This document shows, piece after piece, positions 1-6,241 of a stretch of 9,956 nt of DNA. The stretch is from Pedobacter sp. UBA2067. GTDB lineage: Bacteria > Bacteroidota > Bacteroidia > Sphingobacteriales > Sphingobacteriaceae. Below the pieces are notes generated by a model. It was not told the origin of the DNA, made no database searches, and saw only the letters and a list, made by a program, of their open reading frames with translations. A program made the position numbers and the translations under genes. Position 1 is the stretch's first letter; every line of letters starts with the position of its first letter. The stretch lies in NCBI GenBank assembly GCA_002333205.1, contig DDAD01000140.1, positions 32,965 through 42,920 of the forward strand, in the 5' to 3' direction.

Positions 1-482
1 AGCAATGGACAAAAGCCACAGGATTTGTGGTAGTTTTCACAGGTATAGCGTACGTGGCAGCCGCCGGTAAAGGCATTGCTGTCATGAAAGGTCCAGACAA
101 TGGGTTTATCAAGTTCATCCAGCTTCGCAAGGTCTTTGGGACGCAAGAAGCCATGGTTAATCCAATGAATGTGAATGATGTCCGCTTCTTTCAGCTCGCG
201 CGATCTGGCAATGTTACGGCCGAACCAACTTAGTGAAAAAGGGGTTTTGCTGTTTTTAGCAAAAAGTTTAATCAGGTAGCGCTCTGCCAGAATATTGAAT
301 ACAGCCCTTGCTTTTTGAAAAGCGTTTTTGCTGAATGTGCCGGTTTTAGTGCTCTTGTCGAATTGAAAGAAAACCATAACCCTTGAAGCAGCTCCGCTTG
401 CATTTAAGGCATGATTTAAGCGAAGGCAGGCTCTTCCGGCGCCGCCATTTCCTTCGTATGTATTTAGGTGTACAATTTTCAA
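1..482 (-). CDS. GT4-type glycosyltransferase, N-terminal part (cut by window edge)
   Basis: This is the first 160 residues of a GT-B fold sugar transferase of the WcaC-like GT4 group, which transfers sugars from nucleotide donors during exopolysaccharide or O-antigen assembly at the cytoplasmic face of the membrane. The protein opens with KIVHLNTYEGNGGAGRA, the usual first beta strand and glycine-rich turn of this group. ADIIHIHWINHGFL follows at about residues 100-113 and PIVWTFHDSNAFTGGCH at 127-143. A cysteine cluster, C142, C148, C155 and C158, is also typical of the group. The donor-binding C-terminal domain lies beyond base 1. The start is TTG at 480-482: no in-frame ATG lies upstream before the stop at 507-509, and TTG places Lys-Ile-Val-His at residue 2 as in relatives. 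It is divergent from the methyltransferase at 584. Family assignment is firm; substrate and linkage are unknown. Confidence 0.88.
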   Translation of the reverse strand, partial: MKIVHLNTYEGNGGAGRACLRLNHALNASGAASRVMVFFQFDKSTKTGTFSKNAFQKARAVFNILAERYLIKLFAKNSKTPFSLSWFGRNIARSRELKEADIIHIHWINHGFLRPKDLAKLDELDKPIVWTFHDSNAFTGGCHVRYTCENYHKSCGFCPL

Positions 483-487
483 TTTCT

Positions 488-495
488 CAAAAATA
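488..495 (-). promoter_or_regulatory. Candidate -7 box for the leftward glycosyltransferase
   Basis: Read on the minus strand, this is TATTTTTG, a full match to TAnnTTTG. It ends only five bases before the TTG start codon at 482, so the transcript would have almost no leader. No convincing TTG-type -33 element is visible at the expected distance, which lowers confidence. Confidence 0.32.
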
Positions 496-502
496 CAGAT
501 TA

Positions 503-535
503 TTGGTTAGGGATTGCTATAATCTTGTATTTTTG
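503..535 (+). promoter_or_regulatory. Candidate Bacteroidota promoter for the methyltransferase at 584
   Basis: TATTTTTG at 528-535 matches the Bacteroidota -7 consensus TAnnTTTG at every fixed position. A TTG at 503-505 could serve as the -33 element, with 22 bases between them, inside the usual 17-23 range. Transcription would start near 540, leaving a leader of about 43 bases that contains the palindromes AGGATCCT (542-549) and GCTGATCAGC (552-561). Confidence 0.5.
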
Positions 536-583
536 AAATACAGGATCCTCAGCTGATCAGCGGCGTTACCTGCAGAAAACTTT

Positions 584-1336
584 ATGGATAATCTTTTAAC
601 AGACAGAGCATTTTGGGTGAATTATTGGGAACGAAAAAGTGGTTTGTCCATCAATGTTCCCGCCAACTATCTATTCCATAAAGAACTGGGAACGATCATC
701 AAAACGCAGCAGGTAAAAACGGCGATCGAACTTGGTGGATTTCCTGGCTACTATGCGGTATTTTTGAAGAAGTATTTCAAGTTGGATGTTACGTTGCTGG
801 ACTACTTTATCCACCAGCCGATTACCAATTCATTGCTGCAAGCTAATGGACTTAAGCCTGCCGATATTAAAGTCGTGGAGACGGACCTATTCAAGTATCA
901 ACCGGAACAAAGCTATGATCTGGTGCTTTCCTGCGGTTTGATCGAACACTTTGTTGATACGGCAGATATTATCAAACGTCATATTGGTTTCGTTAAACCT
1001 GGTGGAAGTCTGTTCATCACGCTGCCGAACTTTAAAGCCGTTAACGGCTGGTTCCAAAAGCGGTTTGATCCGGAAAACTATAAGATCCACAACATCAACT
1101 GCATGGATCCTGAACTGCTTGCGGGAATTTGCAGGCAGGAAGGGCTGGAGGTTGTCCGCGCAGGCTATTACGGAAATTTCAGCATCTGGCTTGAAGATGA
1201 GCAGCATAAGCCTGCAATGGTTAAGCTATTTAAAAAATTAGTTTGGACCGCAGGAAAGGTGTTTACCAAGCTTGTGCCCTTTAATTCCAAGCAGTTATCT
1301 CCATATATTATTCTGGAAGCCAGAAAGTCGATATAA
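584..1336 (+). CDS. Class I SAM-dependent methyltransferase
   Basis: A 250-residue soluble protein with the Rossmann-type SAM-binding fold. Motif I is AIELGGFPGYY (residues 47-57), with Glu49 in the acidic position and a glycine-rich loop that departs from the common GxGxG spacing. LDVTLLDY (67-74) supplies the second-strand acidic residue, probably Asp73. YDLVLSCGLIEHF (111-123) is the motif IV region, and FVKPGGSLFITLPNF (136-150) is the conserved strand after it. The C-terminal 45 residues are basic and may be amphipathic (KLFKKLVWTAGKVFTKLVPF). The acceptor is unknown; the neighbouring glycosyltransferase suggests a sugar or glycolipid, which is inference. The ATG at 584 lies downstream of a good promoter and is preceded by an A-rich stretch rather than a Shine-Dalgarno sequence. 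No clear terminator follows it, so some readthrough into the sigma gene 94 bases on is possible. Confidence 0.85.
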   Translation: MDNLLTDRAFWVNYWERKSGLSINVPANYLFHKELGTIIKTQQVKTAIELGGFPGYYAVFLKKYFKLDVTLLDYFIHQPITNSLLQANGLKPADIKVVETDLFKYQPEQSYDLVLSCGLIEHFVDTADIIKRHIGFVKPGGSLFITLPNFKAVNGWFQKRFDPENYKIHNINCMDPELLAGICRQEGLEVVRAGYYGNFSIWLEDEQHKPAMVKLFKKLVWTAGKVFTKLVPFNSKQLSPYIILEARKSI

Positions 1337-1373
1337 CACCGGCCGATATCATGCATAAAAGATAAAAATCAGG

Positions 1374-1423
1374 AAATAAATGCTCAACTTGTTCTGATTA
1401 ATTAATGCTCCCAAATAAATTTC
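1374..1423 (+). promoter_or_regulatory. Possible control region of the ECF sigma gene
   Basis: The 94-base gap before the sigma gene holds AATGCTC twice (1379-1385 and 1404-1410, 25 bases apart), the AT palindrome ATTAATTAAT (1397-1406), and TAAATTTC (1416-1423), a near match to the TAnnTTTG box with TTG at 1389-1391 upstream. The 24-base spacing is slightly long and the box ends only seven bases before the ATG, so this is a weak call. Confidence 0.25.
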
Positions 1424-1430
1424 CTTAAGC

Positions 1431-1931
1431 ATGATTGTACTGGCAATTAAACAAAGTAATAAGCGTCAGTTTGAAGCGTCTTACGAAATGTATCATCGCA
1501 AGGTGTATGCTTACCTGTATCAGAAAACGAATTCGGCTTATATGGCGGAAGAACTGGTGCAGCTTGCCTTCATCAAGCTCTGGAATTTCAGGCATACCTT
1601 AAATGAATCCATTCCTTTAGAGGCACAGCTATTTGTCATCGCCCGCAGCTGCTTACTGGACTATCTCAGGAAAGAAGCAAATCAGCAGAAGATGCTCGAA
1701 GCCATGAAACAGGATGCCGTTGAACTTGGTGCCCTTCATAGTGATTTTGATGCTGAAAATCAGGTGCAAAGGTTGTTAAATATGCTTCCTGCAGTTAGGA
1801 AGCGGGTATTCTCGCTAAGCAGACTGGAGGGTTTTTCCAACAAAGAAATTGCCGATAAACTCGAAATTTCAATCCGCACTGTAGAGAAACATATTTCCCT
1901 GGCCATAAAGCAGCTTAAAATTCTCAGATAA
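1431..1931 (+). CDS. ECF-type RNA polymerase sigma factor (Bacteroidota sigma-70 family)
   Basis: A 166-residue ECF sigma factor that directs RNA polymerase to a small regulon, most likely including the transporter genes downstream. Region 2 spans about residues 10-80: FEASYEMYHRKVYAYLYQK, then AEELVQLAFIKLWNFR (39-54), the usual core-binding and -10 recognition helices, then ARSCLLDYLRKE (71-82). Region 4 spans about 113-163: RLLNMLPAVRKRVFSLSRLEGFSNKEIADKL, then the recognition helix EISIRTVEKHISLAIKQLK (145-163). Region 3 is absent, as is normal for ECF factors, and the length is slightly short for the family. The ATG at 1431 starts about nine residues before the first region 2 helix. The FecR gene follows after 52 bases, so activity is probably held in check by that anti-sigma factor. 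Identification is firm; the regulon is inferred from position. Confidence 0.93.
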   Translation: MIVLAIKQSNKRQFEASYEMYHRKVYAYLYQKTNSAYMAEELVQLAFIKLWNFRHTLNESIPLEAQLFVIARSCLLDYLRKEANQQKMLEAMKQDAVELGALHSDFDAENQVQRLLNMLPAVRKRVFSLSRLEGFSNKEIADKLEISIRTVEKHISLAIKQLKILR

Positions 1932-1983
1932 TTTTTTAAGTGTTACGTGTATTTCCTTTTACAATCGTATTAGGTTAAACGAT

Positions 1984-3048
1984 ATGGAAATTTCCGAAGC
2001 TTTAGTCCAACGGTTTTTTGAAGGTGCCTGTAAGGCGGAAGAGGCCGCGGCGGTACAGGTGTATCTGGAAAGCAATCCTGAAGCAATGGAACGTTATCTT
2101 GGTAAGCAGGAGTGGGATCAACTTTCAGGATCAGCAGCAGACCCTACGCCGCTTCAATCTGCCCGCATGCTGGCGCATATACAGCAAGCGCTTTCCGAAA
2201 AGCCGGTTCGAAAATTGTCCTGGCGCTATGCTGGTGTCGCCGCAGCTTTACTGTTAATTGCAGGTACATGGTTTCTTTTCCCTAAGACCATGGTGGTTGA
2301 GCAGGAAGCTGAAGGGCTAGAGCACGCTATGCGTTGGAAGCTGATCCGTAATGATGCTAACGACATCAGGCATTATCAGCTTGAAGATGGTTCAGGGGTT
2401 GACCTGGATCCGGGCTCAACAATTTCCTTACCGGAGCATTTTCAGGCAGATCGTCGTGACATTAAACTGGTGGGGCGAGCGCTGTTTCAGGTGGCCAAGG
2501 ACAGCAAAAGACCATTCAGGGTCATGGCCGAAAACACCTCAACGACGGCATTAGGGACAAAATTCCTAATCAATGCGCCAGTGTCCAATCCAACTACAAC
2601 AGTGCGTCTGCTTGAAGGCAAAGTCATGATCAGGGTAGAAAATAAGCTTAATGGCAAATCTTTGGATTATTTCTTAATTCCTGACCAGGAGCTCATATAT
2701 ACCAGGCAATCTGGAAACATCCTCATCAGGCGAATAGAAGATCAGGCTGCGGCATTGTCCCAGGGGCATCACGCAGATGGTGTTGACCCGGCCAATGGTA
2801 CTGCCGTTGCACTAAGCTTTTACCGAACACCAGTGGCTGATGTATTCCAGACATTGGGGCAGACCTACCATGTCCAAATAGATTATCCTGTTTCAGGTTT
2901 GCAGAATCATTATTTCACCGGAAGTTTCTATGCGGAAGATACGCTGGAACGAATGCTTCAGGTGATCACCGAGGTAAATGATTTAGCAATCAGGAAGACC
3001 AGATCTGGGTATCAGATCCTCAAAATCAAGAATAAATTTCACCAATAA
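1984..3048 (+). CDS. FecR-family anti-sigma factor with C-terminal DUF4974 domain
   Basis: A 354-residue inner-membrane regulator. An N-terminal cytoplasmic domain (about 1-79, ISEALVQRFFEG...VYLESNPEAMERYL) should bind the sigma factor encoded just upstream. One membrane segment follows at about 82-100 (YAGVAAALLLIAGTWFLF) after basic residues KLSWR, putting the rest in the periplasm. The FecR domain occupies about 130-220: QLEDGSGVDLDPGSTISLP, RDIKLVGRALFQVAKDSKRPFRV (158-180), ALGTKFLINA and TTVRLLEGKVMI. The C-terminal DUF4974 domain lies at about 276-347 (LSFYRTPVADVFQTLGQTYHVQIDY, FTGSFYAEDTLERMLQVI). In the known FecIRA scheme such proteins receive a signal from the N-terminal domain of an outer-membrane transporter and release the sigma factor. 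The gene ends 10 bases before the SusC gene, so they are probably cotranscribed. Family assignment is firm. Confidence 0.93.
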   Translation: MEISEALVQRFFEGACKAEEAAAVQVYLESNPEAMERYLGKQEWDQLSGSAADPTPLQSARMLAHIQQALSEKPVRKLSWRYAGVAAALLLIAGTWFLFPKTMVVEQEAEGLEHAMRWKLIRNDANDIRHYQLEDGSGVDLDPGSTISLPEHFQADRRDIKLVGRALFQVAKDSKRPFRVMAENTSTTALGTKFLINAPVSNPTTTVRLLEGKVMIRVENKLNGKSLDYFLIPDQELIYTRQSGNILIRRIEDQAAALSQGHHADGVDPANGTAVALSFYRTPVADVFQTLGQTYHVQIDYPVSGLQNHYFTGSFYAEDTLERMLQVITEVNDLAIRKTRSGYQILKIKNKFHQ

Positions 3049-3058
3049 TAAATCATGT

Positions 3059-6000
3059 ATGAAACACTTTACGCTTAAACATCTTGTACGGACTAAACGG
3101 CCCTGGCTGTTTAACTTCCTTGTACTTTTACTCTGTGGAACAAACTACCTTGCCATGGGGCAGGGCACAACTGCGACGCTCTCCGGGATGGTAGAGAGTG
3201 ACCAGGGCGGACCGCTACCTGGCGTCTCCGTTGAAGTAAGAAATGAAGGCAATGCGGAAAAAAGGGTTGCAAGTACAAACGAAAAAGGTTTGTTCTCCAT
3301 GCCCAACCTCAATGCTTCAGGGTCTTACACCATAACCTTCTCCTATATCGGCTTTGAAACAAATGTGATCAAAGGCTACCGCTTTAAATCGGGGGAAAAT
3401 GCTTCGATTCTGGTTAAACTTAAAGAGCAAAGTAACACGCTGGAGCAAATTGTAGTAACGGGCTATTCTACGCAGCGTAAAAAAGATTTAACAGGCGCAG
3501 TGTCTATTGTGAATGTTAATGAAGCGAAAACTGTTCCGGTTGCAGGTGTGGACCAAGCCCTGCAAGGTAAGGCTGCTGGTGTTGCCGTGGTTGGCGATGG
3601 CCAGCCTGGCGGCGGTGTTTCTGTTCGTGTGCGTGGTTTTAGTACGATCGGAAACAATGATCCGTTGTATATCATCGATGGTGTGCCGACAACTTCGGGT
3701 ATAAGCATGATTAATTCTGCTGATATTGAGTCTATTCAGGTTTTGAAGGATGCTTCTTCCGCATCCATTTACGGCTCCCGAGCAGCGAATGGCGTTGTGA
3801 TCATCACGACTAAAAAAGGTACGCGCGGTAAAACACAGATCGCCTACGATGGTATGGTCGGTGTCCAAAATGTGAGTAATGTACCGGACCTGTTGAATGC
3901 ACAGCAATTTGGTGATACGTACTTCGCAGCTTTGAATAACGATGGCATTGCACCAAGTAGCCCGATCTTCGGTTCAGGTCCTACAGCCGTGATCCCCGAG
4001 TTTCTGGATGCTGCGAAAACCATCCGTGCGGGAAATACCAAGTGGTTTGATGAGATTTATCATGCTGCAGTGGTACAATCACATAACGTGATGTTAAACA
4101 GCGGAAGCGACAAGGCACGACAGGCATTCTCCGCCGGTTATTACAATCAGGATGGTATTTTAAGGAACACTGGTTTCAAAAGATATTCCGTTCGTTTAAA
4201 TTCAGATTACAACATTCTTGATCGTGTACGTATCGGCGAGAATATTGGTGTTTCCTACGCTGAACGTGCAGGTGCAAATTCAAACCTGGCGATCGGTGGT
4301 GTAACCGGTGATGCTTACAAAGCACATCCTTTGACCAATGTGTACGATATCAATGGCAATTTTGCTGGTCCTGTGAGCGGATTGAACGATATCAGAAACC
4401 CGCTTGCGAACCTCTACTACAATAAAGACAATGTTGGCAAGACATTACGAATTCTGGGCGATGTATTTGCTGAAGTAACCATATTAAAAGGGCTGACAGC
4501 AAAAACAGATTTTGCTGTAGATTATAACACCTTTAATCAAAGTTCGTACAGCTCCAGGTATAATGAAGGGCCAATCACCAGTCAGAACATCAGTAACCTG
4601 ACCGTTCAGAACAACGTTTCAAAGACCTGGACCTGGTCAAATACGCTGAACTATAACACGACAATCGACAAACACCAGATTGATGTGCTTGCAGGTACGG
4701 AAGCAATCCGGTTCTATTCGGAATTTTTCAGTGCTTATCGTGATAACTTCCCTGTTGATATTCTGGATGTACGCTATCTGGATGCAGGGCAAGGTTTACC
4801 TAAAAACACGGGCTCCGGAATTAAGTCTACCTTATTCTCGTTGTTCGCGAAGGCTAATTATACCTATAATGACCGCTATCTTTTCTCTGCAACGGTGCGT
4901 CGTGATGCTTCTTCTAAATTAGCAGAAGGCTATAACACCCAAGTCTTTCCAGCATTTTCTGCAGGTTGGAGATTATCTGAAGAAGATTTCATCAAGAGCA
5001 ATGTACCTGTAATCAGTAACTTGAAGTTACGTTTTGGATGGGGACAAACGGGTAACCAGGAAATTGCACCTTATGCCGCTTATTCCTCTTTCGGTCTGGA
5101 CCTTTATAATACCACTTACGACCTTGGCGGAACCAACAATAGTCTCGTTCCGGGGATTGCCCAAAACAGATATGGCAATAATCAGCTGAAATGGGAAACT
5201 ACTACACAGACAAACTTAGGTATTGACCTTGGCTTGTGGGATGAGCGCGTGACCTTGACACTCGATTACTTTAATAAGGACACCAAAGACTTGCTGGTAC
5301 AACCTAAACAACCTTCTGTTTTTGGCCAGGCAGCTGCACCGTATATCAACGGTGGATCAATGAACAATAAGGGATTGGAAATTGCAGCCAACTACCTGAG
5401 CAATCGTGAAAAGACTTTCCGCTATGAAATTGGTGGAAACATCGCTTTCATCAAGAATAGATTAACCGGCTTGAGTGGAGAACTTTCATACATTTCGAGC
5501 CCTGCAAGTAATAATCTTAGTCGCGGGTTGGAACTGCAAAGGACAGCTGTAGGTCAGCCGATCGCTTCATTCTATGGACACCAGGTAATCGGCATTTTCA
5601 AAACTGCTGAAGAAGTTGCAGCCGCTCCGGCACAAACTGGAAAAGGGGTAGGCCGCTTGCGTTATGCAGATTTAAATAGTGATGGGGTAGTTGATGCGAA
5701 TGACCGTACTTTTCTGGGTAGCCCAATTCCGACGGTAACTTTCGGAATTAACCTGAAAGCGGAATACAAGTATTTAGATCTGAGTGTGTTTTTGCAAGGT
5801 GTGTCTGGAAACAACATCTACAACTTCATGAGATACCACAACGACTTCTTCTTCGATCAGTTTAACAAAAGTACAAACATCCTGAATGCCTGGACGCCTC
5901 AAAACCCTAATGCCACTGTACCAGCCTTAAGTACTAAAGATGCAAACAATGAATTGCGTCCTTCTACTTATTTTATAGAGGACGGTGCGTACTTACGATT

Positions 6001-6241
6001 GAAGAATGTACAACTTGGTTTCACATTGCCACAAGCACTTGCTGCAAAAATTCATGCTGCAAAACTAAGGGTGTTTGTGCAAGGCCAGAATCTGCTAACA
6101 TTTACGAAGTATAAAGGACTAGATCCTGAAGTGGGTATGCAGAACTATTCTTCAGACAACAGAAACCTGGACATGGGTGTTGACCGCGGTCTTTATCCGA
6201 ATTCAAGAACATACACGCTTGGATTGGGAATGACATTTTAA
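3059..6241 (+). CDS. SusC/RagA-family TonB-dependent outer-membrane transporter
   Basis: A 1060-residue beta-barrel transporter that imports a ligand captured by its SusD partner, powered by TonB-ExbBD. A signal peptide covers about 1-35 (basic start, hydrophobic FLVLLLCGTNYLAM). A carboxypeptidase-regulatory-like beta-sandwich follows at about 40-121 (LSGMVESDQGGPLPGVSVEV, FSYIGFET). The TonB-box region is LEQIVVTGY (128-136) and the plug lies at about 140-254. The plug contains the SusC signatures GGVSVRVRGFSTIGNNDPLYIIDGVP and SADIESIQVLKDASSASIYG. The remainder is the barrel, ending TYTLGLGMTF with the C-terminal Phe expected for outer-membrane insertion. A calcium-loop-like sequence, D871-L-N-S-D-G-V-V-D879, is common in this family. 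No STN domain is visible between the signal peptide and the beta-sandwich, which is unexpected beside a sigma/FecR pair. The stop codon shares its last base with a possible start of the SusD gene. The ligand cannot be predicted. Confidence 0.95.
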   Translation: MKHFTLKHLVRTKRPWLFNFLVLLLCGTNYLAMGQGTTATLSGMVESDQGGPLPGVSVEVRNEGNAEKRVASTNEKGLFSMPNLNASGSYTITFSYIGFETNVIKGYRFKSGENASILVKLKEQSNTLEQIVVTGYSTQRKKDLTGAVSIVNVNEAKTVPVAGVDQALQGKAAGVAVVGDGQPGGGVSVRVRGFSTIGNNDPLYIIDGVPTTSGISMINSADIESIQVLKDASSASIYGSRAANGVVIITTKKGTRGKTQIAYDGMVGVQNVSNVPDLLNAQQFGDTYFAALNNDGIAPSSPIFGSGPTAVIPEFLDAAKTIRAGNTKWFDEIYHAAVVQSHNVMLNSGSDKARQAFSAGYYNQDGILRNTGFKRYSVRLNSDYNILDRVRIGENIGVSYAERAGANSNLAIGGVTGDAYKAHPLTNVYDINGNFAGPVSGLNDIRNPLANLYYNKDNVGKTLRILGDVFAEVTILKGLTAKTDFAVDYNTFNQSSYSSRYNEGPITSQNISNLTVQNNVSKTWTWSNTLNYNTTIDKHQIDVLAGTEAIRFYSEFFSAYRDNFPVDILDVRYLDAGQGLPKNTGSGIKSTLFSLFAKANYTYNDRYLFSATVRRDASSKLAEGYNTQVFPAFSAGWRLSEEDFIKSNVPVISNLKLRFGWGQTGNQEIAPYAAYSSFGLDLYNTTYDLGGTNNSLVPGIAQNRYGNNQLKWETTTQTNLGIDLGLWDERVTLTLDYFNKDTKDLLVQPKQPSVFGQAAAPYINGGSMNNKGLEIAANYLSNREKTFRYEIGGNIAFIKNRLTGLSGELSYISSPASNNLSRGLELQRTAVGQPIASFYGHQVIGIFKTAEEVAAAPAQTGKGVGRLRYADLNSDGVVDANDRTFLGSPIPTVTFGINLKAEYKYLDLSVFLQGVSGNNIYNFMRYHNDFFFDQFNKSTNILNAWTPQNPNATVPALSTKDANNELRPSTYFIEDGAYLRLKNVQLGFTLPQALAAKIHAAKLRVFVQGQNLLTFTKYKGLDPEVGMQNYSSDNRNLDMGVDRGLYPNSRTYTLGLGMTF

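Larger units (their letters stand above)
487..536. repeat. 11-bp inverted repeat between divergent genes
   Basis: TCAAAAATACA at 487-497 is the exact reverse complement of TGTATTTTTGA at 526-536, with 28 bases between the arms. Each arm contains TATTTTTG reading outward, so the repeat gives each divergent gene a -7 box. AAATACAG also occurs as a direct repeat at 491-498 and 536-543. Whether the symmetry reflects only paired promoters or also a regulator site cannot be decided from sequence. Confidence 0.6.

Noticed and set aside
27..233. Plus-strand open frame of 68 codons
   Set aside because: It lies antisense to the glycosyltransferase at 1-482, whose translated sequence shows clear family motifs. 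The 68-residue product has no recognisable domain.
1337..1373. Possible terminator after the 584 methyltransferase
   Set aside because: There are short palindromes (GATATC, ATGCAT) but no stem of useful length followed by a T tract.
1942..1970. GTTAC (1942-1946) and CGTAT (1966-1970) between the sigma and FecR genes as a possible ECF promoter
   Set aside because: The pair does not recur upstream of the sigma gene, the 19-base spacing is only roughly suitable, and I know no consensus for this sigma group that would support it.
3488..3907. Minus-strand open frame of 139 codons inside the SusC gene
   Set aside because: It covers the conserved SusC plug in antisense. Its product is rich in His, Thr and Arg with no recognisable domain, as expected of a shadow frame.
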